From NCBI GenBank assembly GCA_946616535.1, contig CAMOJA010000020.1, positions 1 through 22,670 on the forward strand: 22,670 nt of DNA, given 5' to 3'. Each line of letters begins with the position of its first letter. Positions within the stretch are counted from its first letter, which is position 1. The notes under the pieces are model-generated. The model was not told the origin of the DNA, did not search any database, and saw only the letters and a list, made by a program, of their open reading frames with translations. The stretch is from an uncultured Bacteroidales bacterium (GTDB taxonomy: Bacteria; Bacteroidota; Bacteroidia; Bacteroidales; Paludibacteraceae). Positions 1 to 7,396 of this stretch are shown here, piece by piece. A program made the position numbers and the translations under genes.

Positions 1-1
1 C

Positions 2-67
2 TGCAAGACCATGAAGAAATGGTACTGGCGTGTCTGCGGCGAAGAGTGGGATCAGGCGCACAGCTAA
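2..67 (+). CDS. 3' end of an unidentified protein (partial)
   Basis: The first 21 visible codons in this frame end with TAA, 22 nt before a clear intrinsic terminator on the same strand. The other + frames either stop at once or read straight through the terminator, so this frame is the likely tail of a gene entering from the left. The visible tail is rich in Trp, Lys and Arg (KKWYWRVCGEEW), and its third positions are mostly G or C, like the neighbouring genes. Too little is visible to name a family. Read-through into gdhA is unlikely because of the terminator. Confidence 0.5.
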   Translation, partial: CKTMKKWYWRVCGEEWDQAHS

Positions 68-89
68 TCCCAGCGGCTGACAACCGCCC

Positions 90-130
90 AAGGAGCGTTC
101 CCCCTTACTCATGGGGGAGCGCTTTTTGTT
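90..130 (+). terminator. Rho-independent terminator
   Basis: A 10-bp stem (95-104 with 113-122, one G-U pair) encloses an 8-nt loop and is followed by TTTTTGTTT. An A tract just before the stem lets it extend by a few pairs. It lies 22 nt after the stop of the gene ending at 67 and before the gdhA promoter, so it separates the two transcription units. Confidence 0.85.
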
Positions 131-160
131 TATATAGGGCTCAAAAAGAAAAAAAAATCG

Positions 161-200
161 CGCGAGCGCTTGCGTATATCAATATTTTTTAGTAATTTTG
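161..200 (+). promoter_or_regulatory. gdhA promoter with overlapping imperfect palindrome
   Basis: The -7 box TAATTTTG (193-200) matches the Bacteroidota consensus TAnnTTTG. Exactly 20 nt upstream is CTTG (169-172), which fits the -33 element. The -33 box lies inside a 14-bp imperfect palindrome (161-174, centred on AGCGCT, one mismatched pair), so a repressor or activator site there is possible. Transcription would start near 207, giving a leader of about 54 nt. The promoter is read from sequence only; the operator role is inference. Confidence 0.7.
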
Positions 201-260
201 CAGCCGGATTTAATTTGCCTTGACAGGTGAATTGCTTACAATTTAAATTAAGGTACAACA

Positions 261-1616
261 ATGGACAAACAAACCCAAGCGTATGTGGACGCTTTCATGG
301 CGGACCTCATCAAGAAAAACCCCGGTGAAAACGAGTTTCACCAGGCAGTCAAAGAAGTTGTTGAGTCGGTAGCTCCGATGATCATGGCGTATCCTTATCT
401 GCGCGAGCAGAAGGTGATGGAGCGCATCGTCGAGCCCGAACGAGTGATCATGTTCCGCGTGCCGTGGATGGACGATCAGGGCGAAGTGCAGATCAACCGC
501 GGTTTCCGCGTACAGATGAACTCGGCCATCGGTCCGTACAAAGGCGGTATCCGTTTTCATGCATCCGTGAACCTCTCCATCATGAAGTTCCTGGCTTTCG
601 AGCAGACGTTCAAAAATGCCCTCACGACCCTGCCTATGGGTGGTGCCAAGGGTGGTTCGGACTTCTCTCCGCGTGGCAAATCCGACGCTGAGGTGATGCG
701 TTTCTGCCAATCCTTCATGACCGAGTTGCAGCGTCATATAGGCGCTGACACCGACGTTCCCGCCGGAGATATAGGTGTGGGTGGCCGCGAGATCGGCTTT
801 ATGTTCGGTCAATACAAGCGTCTCCGCGACGAGTTCACCGGCACCCTCACGGGCAAAGGTCAGATGTGGGGCGGTTCGCTCATGCGTCCCGAAGCAACGG
901 GTTACGGCGCTTGCTATTTCGCAGAAGCTATGTTGGCAACTCGCGGCGAGTCCTTCGAGGGCAAGCGTGTCTGCATCTCAGGAGCCGGAAACGTAGCGCA
1001 GTTTGCCGCACAGAAAGCCATGCGACTGGGTGCCAAAGTGCTCACTATGTCCGATTCCAACGGCTTTATCTACGACGAAGAAGGTCTCAATGAAGAGAAA
1101 CTTAATTATATCTTCGAACTCAAAAATGTCCGCCGCGGACGTATCAAAGAGTACGTGACCAAGTACCCGCAGGCGAAATACTTCGAGAACGAACGTCCAT
1201 GGCGTATCCCTTGCGACATCGCCATGCCGTGTGCTACCCAGAACGAGATCGAGAAAGCCGACGCGGAAATCCTCGTTAAAAACGGATGTTTCTGCGTTAC
1301 CGAGGGTGCGAACATGCCTTCGACACCGGAAGCGATTGCTATCTTCCAGGGCGCGAAGATCCTCTACAGCCCGGGTAAGGCATCCAACGCCGGCGGCGTA
1401 GCTACTTCCGGTCTGGAAATGACCCAGAACTCGATGCGTCTCAAATGGACGGCAGAGGAGGTGGATCAGCGTCTGCGTACCATCATGGCGGATATCCACG
1501 CCGCTTGTCTCAAGTACGGTACCGAAGAGGACGGCTATATCAACTACGTCAAAGGTGCCAACATCGCCGGCTTCATGAAAGTCGCCAATGCGATGGTCGA
1601 GCAGGGTTTAGTATAA
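261..1616 (+). CDS. gdhA: NADP-type glutamate dehydrogenase
   Basis: This enzyme interconverts 2-oxoglutarate plus ammonium and glutamate in the cytoplasm, and it is a main route of ammonium assimilation. The 451-residue length is normal for the hexameric bacterial family. The substrate domain carries GPYKGGIRFH (about 91-100) and LPMGGAKGGSDF with the catalytic lysine at 130. The catalytic aspartate is in PAGDIGVGGREIG (D170). A Rossmann dinucleotide motif GAGNVAQ starts at 241. Closeness to the E. coli-type enzyme suggests NADPH dependence; cofactor choice is inferred, not read. The gene has its own promoter and no spaced Shine-Dalgarno sequence. Its last codons (EQGLV, stop) are repeated, in diverged form, about 43 bp downstream, just before the next gene. 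Confidence 0.96.
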   Translation: MDKQTQAYVDAFMADLIKKNPGENEFHQAVKEVVESVAPMIMAYPYLREQKVMERIVEPERVIMFRVPWMDDQGEVQINRGFRVQMNSAIGPYKGGIRFHASVNLSIMKFLAFEQTFKNALTTLPMGGAKGGSDFSPRGKSDAEVMRFCQSFMTELQRHIGADTDVPAGDIGVGGREIGFMFGQYKRLRDEFTGTLTGKGQMWGGSLMRPEATGYGACYFAEAMLATRGESFEGKRVCISGAGNVAQFAAQKAMRLGAKVLTMSDSNGFIYDEEGLNEEKLNYIFELKNVRRGRIKEYVTKYPQAKYFENERPWRIPCDIAMPCATQNEIEKADAEILVKNGCFCVTEGANMPSTPEAIAIFQGAKILYSPGKASNAGGVATSGLEMTQNSMRLKWTAEEVDQRLRTIMADIHAACLKYGTEEDGYINYVKGANIAGFMKVANAMVEQGLV

Positions 1617-1663
1617 AATGCGAGAAAGTCATTTGGCTTTCGAACAAGGTTTAGTATAAAATG
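1577..1663 (+). repeat. Imperfect direct duplication of the gdhA stop / next-gene start junction
   Basis: A 16-bp sequence, GGTTTAGTATAAAATG, occurs at 1605-1620 and again at 1648-1663. The match extends leftward imperfectly (22 of 24 bases: TCGAGCA at 1597 against TCGAACA at 1640). A further shared GAAAGTC at 1577 and 1624 implies a 4-nt length difference. The first copy carries the gdhA stop; the second ends with the ATG of the next gene. Both copies can be read as EQGLV plus stop, with the Glu and Gln codons differing only at wobble positions (GAG/GAA, CAG/CAA). This looks like an old duplication of the gdhA 3' end. Confidence 0.85.
1618..1659 (+). CDS. Possible 13-codon mini-ORF between gdhA and the dikinase-like gene
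   Basis: ATG at 1618, one base after the gdhA stop, opens a 13-codon reading frame (MRESHLAFEQGLV) that ends in TAA at 1657-1659, one base before the ATG of the next gene. It therefore has the same TAAAATG junction on both sides. It ends with the same five residues as gdhA because it lies in the duplicated segment. It may be only a relic of the duplication, or it may couple translation across the gap. Nothing shows that it is expressed. Confidence 0.25.
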   Translation: MRESHLAFEQGLV

Positions 1664-4612
1664 GAAACCAACAACTACACATCGCTGATGGAGAGGCGCG
1701 TGAAGCGGATCCTGCTCGTGTGCAATAACTACGACAGTTTTGCACTCGAGGAGGACGGCCGTATTGACGTGCAGATCGCGCAGGAGTATGCGGAGCTGAA
1801 CCTCTCCAATCCTCCGTCAATCACGCGTGCAGAGACGACGCCCGAGGCGTTAACGATCATCGACGAACGCAAGGCGTCCCAAAAACTGCCGTTCGACCTC
1901 ATTCTGGTCGTCTATAGCGCCGGAGGAAGCGAAGTGTGGGATTTTGCGTCGGAGGCGAAAGAGCGATACCCGGAATGTCCGATAGTCGTTCTTTCCTCCT
2001 TCAGCAAAGAGGTGCACCGCCGCCTCGAGCAGCAGGACAAGAGCAAGGTCGATTACCTCTTTAACTGGAATAACTCCACCGACCTCATTATCGCCATCAT
2101 CAAGCTCATCGAGGACCGTCTCAACGCCGAGCATGATATCCTCGACGAGGGCGTGAGAGCAATCATGCTGGTGGAGGACTCCGTGCGGTACTACTCGACG
2201 TACCTGCCTTTGCTCTACAAACTCGTTCTCCAGCAGAACTCTATCGCCATCCGCGATGCGCTCAATGAGAAGCAGCAGCTCCTGCGCAAGCGTGCCCGGC
2301 CGAAAGTGCTGATGGCAACCTGCTACGACGAAGCCGTCGAGCTCTACAACCGCTACGGGGCGAACATCATCGGCGTCATCTCCGATGTGGGATTTGTGGT
2401 GCATAAAGGCGAGCCTTCGTCCGCCGAGAAACTTGACGCCGGTGTCGATCTATGCCGACTCATCCGCGAAGATAACCCCACGATGCCCTTCCTCATGCAA
2501 TCCTCGCAGGAATCGATGCGCTCTGTCGCGAGAAAGCTGAACGTGGGCTTTGTGGTCAAGAAATCCAAGACCCTCTCGCAGGACGTCAGCGAATATATCG
2601 AGCGGGAGTTCGGTTTCGGCGATTTCATCGCTCGTGACCCGCGTACCGGCAGAGAGATCGACCGAGCCTCGGATCTGGAGGGCTTTGAACGTATAATATC
2701 CTCGATTTCATCGGCTGCTTTCCGCCGTCTGAGTGATAATAACTACCTCTCCAAATGGCTCTTTGCCCGCGGCTTGTTTGCTATCGGTCGCGAGGTACAG
2801 AAGCTCAGTATCCATAGCGATGCGGACATCGAGAACATCCGCCAGACCAATATCCGTCTGATTCACGACTACCGCATCAATCAGGCGCTCGGCGTCGTAG
2901 CACGCTATTCGCCCAAGACCTATAACAGTACGATCTATTTCTCCCGTTGCGGCAATGGTCCGATGGGAGGCAAGGGACGCGGGCTGGCGTTCCTCAATCA
3001 TATCCTGCAGAAACATGACCTCTTTGACCGATGGGAGAACATCCGCGTCCTTGTGCCGCGAACGATGATCCTCACCACGGATTTCTTCGATCAGTTCATC
3101 CATGATAACGGTCTTCAATACGTCATCAACGCCGACCTGAGCGACGAAGAGATCCTCTCGGAGTTCGTGGCCTCTGCGCTGCCGCTGGAGCTCCGCGAAG
3201 CCCTCCGGCATTTTATCAGGGCTACCAAACGGCCGCTCGCCATTCGTTCGTCTTCCAAACTCGAAGACTCGTATTACCAGCCTTTTGCGGGCGTCTATAG
3301 CACGTACATGATTCCGCATACGGAGAACGAAGACCAGCAGCTGCGGATGCTCTCCAAGGCGATCAAATCCGTTTACGCGTCCGTCTATTTCGCCGCTTCG
3401 AGAGGTTATATCATCTCCACGGGCAACGTGCCGTCAGAAGAGAAGATGGCGATCGTGCTGCAAGAAGTATGCGGTGAAATCGAAGGAAATTACTATTTTC
3501 CGGTTATCTCCGGCGTGGCGCGCAGTATCAATTTTTACCCGGTGGGCAAAGAGAAACCCGAAGACGGCATCGTCAAGATCGCTTACGGTCTGGGTAAAGC
3601 CGTCGTCGATGGCGAACAAGTGCTGCGTTTCAGCCCCAAATACCCGAAGAACGTGATGCAGACCTCGACAGTCGATCTCGCCATGCGCGAGACCCAGCAG
3701 TCGATGTTGGCGCTCTCTCTCAGCCCCGAGCGATTCAAGACTTCCATCGATGACGCCGTGAACTTAGAGCGTATCCCGATACACGAATGTGGTCAGTTTG
3801 AGTCCCTCAAGCTCATCGCCTCGACGTACGATAGGGAGAACATGCGCATCGTCGATTCCTGCTACCCGGACGGCCCGCGTATCGTCACCTTCGCTCCGCA
3901 GCTCAAATTCAACACTTTCCCCTTGGCGGAGATCATCCAATGCCTGTTGGATATCGCGCGCGAGGAGATCAAGACACCGGTGGAGATTGAGTTTGCGGTG
4001 AACCTCGAGCACGATCCGCAGATCTTCCATGTACTGCAGATTCGTCCCATTTCAGCGGACAGTCTGACGGCGAAGGTAGAGTGGGAAAAGGTCGATGAAA
4101 ACGGCGCTTTCTTACGTTCGGGCAACGCGCTCGGTATAGGTAAGACCGACGACGTGACGGACATCATCTACCTCCGCAAAGAGGCGTTTGACGTCCTTCG
4201 GACCCAAGAGATGGCGGCTACGCTGCGCGAGTGGAACAATAAGATGCGGCAGGAAGGCAAGCAATACCTCCTCATCGGTTACGGCCGCTGGGGATCGCAG
4301 ATACCGACACTCGGCGTACCCGTTCAATGGGGCGATATCAGCGAAGCCAAAGCCATCGCCGAGTGCTCGCTCGAGAACTTCCGCATCGAGCCGTCTCAGG
4401 GCAGCCATTTCTTCCAGAATATGACCTCTTTCAATGTCGGCTACATCAACGTCGATCCTTGGGCAAGGCCGCTGACCGACGCCTATAACCAAGATCTCCT
4501 CGACGCCATTCCGGCTATCGAAGAGACCGATCTCGTCCGTCATGTACGCCTCCAACAACCGCTGGAGATGTATATCGACGGATTTGCCAATAAAGCACTA
4601 ATCAAGTTTTAA
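1661..4612 (+). CDS. Double receiver-like / pyruvate phosphate dikinase N-domain fusion protein
   Basis: The protein has 983 residues. Residues about 15-155 form a receiver-like fold lacking the key residues (CNN at 21-23 where the acidic pair should be, Tyr-Ser near 85 instead of the phospho-Asp). Residues about 166-315 form a second receiver with all the expected positions: E172/D173, D242 (VISDVGF), S281/S282 and K300. Residues about 430-800 resemble the PPDK/PEP synthase ATP-grasp domain: GNGPMGGKGRG (431-441), PLAIRSSSKLEDSYYQPFAG (525-544) and EIEFAV...VLQIRPIS (775-798). The remaining 170 residues, including IGYGRWGSQIPT (872-883), I do not recognise. The phosphohistidine swivel and PEP-binding barrel of true PEP synthase are absent, so that name would be doubtful. 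The start at 1661 follows a duplicated TAAAATG junction; an in-frame ATG at 1688 is the alternative. Position after gdhA suggests a link to carbon/nitrogen balance, which is inference. Confidence 0.85.
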   Translation: METNNYTSLMERRVKRILLVCNNYDSFALEEDGRIDVQIAQEYAELNLSNPPSITRAETTPEALTIIDERKASQKLPFDLILVVYSAGGSEVWDFASEAKERYPECPIVVLSSFSKEVHRRLEQQDKSKVDYLFNWNNSTDLIIAIIKLIEDRLNAEHDILDEGVRAIMLVEDSVRYYSTYLPLLYKLVLQQNSIAIRDALNEKQQLLRKRARPKVLMATCYDEAVELYNRYGANIIGVISDVGFVVHKGEPSSAEKLDAGVDLCRLIREDNPTMPFLMQSSQESMRSVARKLNVGFVVKKSKTLSQDVSEYIEREFGFGDFIARDPRTGREIDRASDLEGFERIISSISSAAFRRLSDNNYLSKWLFARGLFAIGREVQKLSIHSDADIENIRQTNIRLIHDYRINQALGVVARYSPKTYNSTIYFSRCGNGPMGGKGRGLAFLNHILQKHDLFDRWENIRVLVPRTMILTTDFFDQFIHDNGLQYVINADLSDEEILSEFVASALPLELREALRHFIRATKRPLAIRSSSKLEDSYYQPFAGVYSTYMIPHTENEDQQLRMLSKAIKSVYASVYFAASRGYIISTGNVPSEEKMAIVLQEVCGEIEGNYYFPVISGVARSINFYPVGKEKPEDGIVKIAYGLGKAVVDGEQVLRFSPKYPKNVMQTSTVDLAMRETQQSMLALSLSPERFKTSIDDAVNLERIPIHECGQFESLKLIASTYDRENMRIVDSCYPDGPRIVTFAPQLKFNTFPLAEIIQCLLDIAREEIKTPVEIEFAVNLEHDPQIFHVLQIRPISADSLTAKVEWEKVDENGAFLRSGNALGIGKTDDVTDIIYLRKEAFDVLRTQEMAATLREWNNKMRQEGKQYLLIGYGRWGSQIPTLGVPVQWGDISEAKAIAECSLENFRIEPSQGSHFFQNMTSFNVGYINVDPWARPLTDAYNQDLLDAIPAIEETDLVRHVRLQQPLEMYIDGFANKALIKF

Positions 4613-4629
4613 CCAAATAACAAAACATT

Positions 4630-5319
4630 ATGAAAAATAACATGTTAGCGGGCGCATTAGTTGCGCTGGGATTATGCCTCGGAGGCTTGTTTATCTACTG
4701 CGGTATCAGCAAGTATGCGGATAAAGACCGCGCGGTGTCGGTGAAGGGTCTGAGTACCCGTGAGGTGGAAGCGGATTATGCCGTTTGGCCCCTCTCTTTC
4801 GGATGGAACGGCAACGACCTGCCCTCGCTCTATCAGCAGATCGGCAATGTCTCTGAGAAAGTGAAACAACATCTGCTGTCTTTGGGTTTTGAGGAGAGCG
4901 ACCTGCGTCAAGGTACCATCTCCGTGGATAACAACTGGGAGAACTACTACGGTGACCATCGTCCGGAGTACAAATATACGCTCCGTACGTCCATCATCGT
5001 CTCGACCGACAAGGTCAAACTGGTGGTAGCAAGCCAGGGCAAAGAGGCGGACTTGCTCAAGGAGGGCATCATCGTCACCTCCAATAAATGGGACTTGGAT
5101 TATCAGTATAACGGTCTGCCGGAGCTGAAGCCTGCGATGATCGAAGAGGCAACGCAGAACGCACGTGCCGTAGCGCAGAAGTTCGCCGATGATGCACAGT
5201 GTTCGCTGGGTTCCATCCGTCGCGCCAGCCAGGGCCAGTTCTCCATCGAAAACGATGAATACCAGCCTTGGATCAAGCACGTACGCGTCGTAACGACCGT
5301 GGATTACTACTTGGATTAA
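4630..5319 (+). CDS. SIMPL-domain (DUF541) protein with N-terminal membrane anchor
   Basis: The protein has 229 residues. Residues about 5-25 are a hydrophobic segment (LAGALVALGLCLGGLFIY) preceded by Lys, typical of an uncleaved anchor or signal peptide, so the rest is probably in the periplasm. The body matches the SIMPL family layout: VSVKGLSTREVEAD near 36-49, a central region with YKYTLRTSIIVST, and a C-terminal helix plus strand (ATQNARAVAQKFADDA, then VRVVTTVDYYLD). The molecular function of this family is largely unknown. The gene starts 17 nt after the dikinase-like gene, so it is probably co-transcribed. Its stop codon overlaps that of the convergent short-chain dehydrogenase, and I see no hairpin terminator between them. 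Confidence 0.88.
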   Translation: MKNNMLAGALVALGLCLGGLFIYCGISKYADKDRAVSVKGLSTREVEADYAVWPLSFGWNGNDLPSLYQQIGNVSEKVKQHLLSLGFEESDLRQGTISVDNNWENYYGDHRPEYKYTLRTSIIVSTDKVKLVVASQGKEADLLKEGIIVTSNKWDLDYQYNGLPELKPAMIEEATQNARAVAQKFADDAQCSLGSIRRASQGQFSIENDEYQPWIKHVRVVTTVDYYLD

Positions 5320-6110
5320 AACCAGCCGAATTTGCGAATCCACCGCAATACGCACGTGGGGATCAGCAGAATGATGAAGCACAATACCTGCCAGAAGACG
5401 GTGGGTATTGTTGTTTTGCTGCATCCCCAAAAGAGCGCACGCAGGGCTCTGCGAACGAGCATCTGAGGCGAAGCGATGATGCCTAAGGCCTTGCCGGCTT
5501 TGGTCACCCATTGGGGAATGGAGAAAAGCCCAGTATCCACCGCTCCCGGACTCACATCCGTCACGTGTACGCCGTACTCGTGCAACTCGATATGCAGTGA
5601 CCGCGTGAAGGCGGAAAGGAACGATTTGGTAGAGGCATATGTGCCGAGCCGTTGCGCGACGATCTTACTCGTCACGGAGCACACGTTGAGGATATAGCCG
5701 TGCCGACGGGTCTTCATGTCCTGCCCGAACAGGTAACACAGCATCGCCGGCGTGTACATATGCAGGTTGAGAATGAGCGAAGTGAAAGCCTCACTGTCGT
5801 CCAGGATGTCGCGGTCGTGATACACGCCGGCGTTATTGACCAGCACCTCGACCTCTATCGCCTGCGCGTGCGTGTAATCATATAGTTCGCGCGCGGAAGA
5901 TTGTCGGCTCAGGTCCATGACAAGCGGAATCACCTCTAATCCGCTAACCCTCTCATCCCCTAATCCCTTCTTGATCTCTTCTGCCGCGTCGTTGATCTGA
6001 TGAACATTACTGACAATCAGCAGGTTATACCCCCGTTGGGCTAACTGCTTGGCGAACTCTAATCCGATTCCCGACGATGCGCCGGTGACTAATGCAAAGT
6101 GAGTTTTCAT
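5316..6110 (-). CDS. Short-chain dehydrogenase/reductase (SDR), C-terminal hydrophobic segment
   Basis: This is a 264-residue classical SDR. It has the cofactor motif TGASSGIG (9-16), NNAG (92-95), catalytic Ser145 (NVCSVTS) and the YASTK motif with Tyr158 and Lys162, followed by SPGAVDTGL. The substrate cannot be told from sequence. The C-terminal 35 residues contain a hydrophobic stretch (VFWQVLCFIILLIPTCVL, about 238-255) followed by basic residues (RWIRK), which suggests membrane association and perhaps a lipid-like substrate; this is inference. It is the last gene of a leftward unit after lepA and umuC. Its ATG at 6110-6108 comes just after a heptad repeat array. Its stop overlaps that of the SIMPL gene on the opposite strand. 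Confidence 0.92.
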   Translation of the reverse strand: MKTHFALVTGASSGIGLEFAKQLAQRGYNLLIVSNVHQINDAAEEIKKGLGDERVSGLEVIPLVMDLSRQSSARELYDYTHAQAIEVEVLVNNAGVYHDRDILDDSEAFTSLILNLHMYTPAMLCYLFGQDMKTRRHGYILNVCSVTSKIVAQRLGTYASTKSFLSAFTRSLHIELHEYGVHVTDVSPGAVDTGLFSIPQWVTKAGKALGIIASPQMLVRRALRALFWGCSKTTIPTVFWQVLCFIILLIPTCVLRWIRKFGWF

Positions 6111-6114
6111 ATGC

Positions 6115-6149
6115 TTTCAACTTTCAACTATCAACTATCAACTATCAAC
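6115..6149 (-). repeat. Tandem heptad array at the umuC / SDR junction
   Basis: Read on the minus strand, this is five consecutive 7-nt units of the form GTTGAWA (three GTTGATA, then two GTTGAAA). The first units are translated as the last residues (VDS) of the polymerase, and its TGA stop (6140-6138) lies within the array. The SDR start codon follows 4 nt after the last unit. The unit is the same as that of the pyrC/pyrK array and has the same orientation relative to transcription. Confidence 0.9.
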
Positions 6150-7394
6150 TTTCTTCGGTCTCATAAATCCTGCCGGCTGGTCGCTGAAATCCGCTTCCGA
6201 GCCTTGTATAGCGAAATGTATGTGGTTCTTTCCGAACCGTTTGTTAATGCCGTCAATCGCCTGCATAAGCCGCTTGTGGCGTTCTTTCTCGTCGAGGTCG
6301 TTTATTGCAAACAAGTCCAGTTGCACACTTTTGTTGCTCTGTAACTGTCCCAAAATGACGCCTGCTTGTTTGTACTGATAATTCTCCCGGAAGAGGGACT
6401 CCAAGAGCTTCTCCACGGCTTTGATGATCAGCGTCGAGTCATCCGTCGCGGCGCTCAGACGCAGAGTCTCGTCTGCGGAATACTGCGCCAGATCCTGCCG
6501 GTGACGGTTAGTCGCCAGAAACAACGTCACCGTCTGGCAAAGGGATTGTTGCTCCCGCATCCTCCGTGCTGCCGAAGAAGCATAATTGCTCAACTCCCGC
6601 ATCAACACCTCTTTGCTGCTCGTCATGTGTGCAAAAGTGCGGCTGTACATGATGGACTTCTGGCGGTCATGGCCGGCTATCGTAATTGCCGGGACTCCGT
6701 TCAACTCTTTCCACGTCCTCACGCCGTTCACCCCGAAAAGCCGTTTGACCCACGCCTCTTTCCGGTTCGCAAAGTCCAACGCTGTCCGGATTCCTAACTC
6801 CGCCAGCCGTCGATAACTCCTCCGTCCGATGCCCCAGACATCCTTGATATCCAGTATTGAGAGAGCCTTCTCGCGCTGCTCGCCGCTCATGATACAAATG
6901 CCCTGATAAGCGGGGTAGTGTTTGGCAAACCAGGTAGCGGTTTTGGCGAGCGTATAACTCAATCCTGCGCCGCAACTAACGGGAATATCTGTCTTACGAA
7001 GAATAAGGTCTTTGAGCTTCTGCAAATATTCGCGCAGCCGCACGGGGTCGTCGTCCGGCATCATCCCGAAGAACTCGTCCACGCTGTATTGCACAAAATC
7101 CAGCACCATCTCCGTCTCGCGAACTTCGTCCATGATATGATGCGAGACGTCGTGATAGAGCTGGTGATGGACGTCGATGACCGTCACTTTGTTTTGCTCG
7201 ATGATCTTCGTCACCTGAAAGATCGGATTGCCTCTCTTCAGTCCCACTGCTTTGGCTTCCTGATTGAGCGCAAGGATAATTCCGCCGTTGTTGTCGTTAT
7301 TGTTCGCAACGACCACCGGCGTACCCTTTAACTCCGGACGCGAGACCAGCTCGCAGCTCACGAAGAAATTATTGCAATCCAGGTGGATGTACAT
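6138..7394 (-). CDS. umuC: UmuC-like Y-family DNA polymerase
   Basis: This is a 418-residue translesion polymerase of the UmuC subfamily. The palm begins with LDCNNFF (catalytic D6), and the second metal-binding pair is in YSVDEFF (D106, E107). CGAGLSYTLAKTATWFAK (141-158) and the helix-hairpin-helix-like region WGIGRRSYRRLAELGI (187-202) are typical. A beta-clamp binding motif QLDLF lies at 358-362, followed by the usual C-terminal FGKNHIHFAIQG. No umuD partner is adjacent. The gene starts 2 nt after the lepA stop, so the two are probably co-transcribed. The last residues (VDS) and the stop codon come from the heptad array. Its role in SOS mutagenesis is a family expectation; no LexA-like operator was recognised. 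Confidence 0.93.
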   Translation of the reverse strand: MYIHLDCNNFFVSCELVSRPELKGTPVVVANNNDNNGGIILALNQEAKAVGLKRGNPIFQVTKIIEQNKVTVIDVHHQLYHDVSHHIMDEVRETEMVLDFVQYSVDEFFGMMPDDDPVRLREYLQKLKDLILRKTDIPVSCGAGLSYTLAKTATWFAKHYPAYQGICIMSGEQREKALSILDIKDVWGIGRRSYRRLAELGIRTALDFANRKEAWVKRLFGVNGVRTWKELNGVPAITIAGHDRQKSIMYSRTFAHMTSSKEVLMRELSNYASSAARRMREQQSLCQTVTLFLATNRHRQDLAQYSADETLRLSAATDDSTLIIKAVEKLLESLFRENYQYKQAGVILGQLQSNKSVQLDLFAINDLDEKERHKRLMQAIDGINKRFGKNHIHFAIQGSEADFSDQPAGFMRPKKVDS

Positions 7395-7396
7395 GC

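Noticed and set aside
1661..4612. Annotation of the 983-residue protein as phosphoenolpyruvate synthase
   Set aside because: Only the ATP-grasp-like N-domain motifs are present. The catalytic His swivel domain and the PEP-binding barrel are not seen.
4672..5511. A 279-codon open frame on the minus strand, opposite the SIMPL gene and part of the SDR gene
   Set aside because: It lies antisense to a gene with clear family motifs, has no recognisable domains (many His and Arg), and overlaps the SDR coding region in another frame. It is a shadow frame favoured by codon bias.
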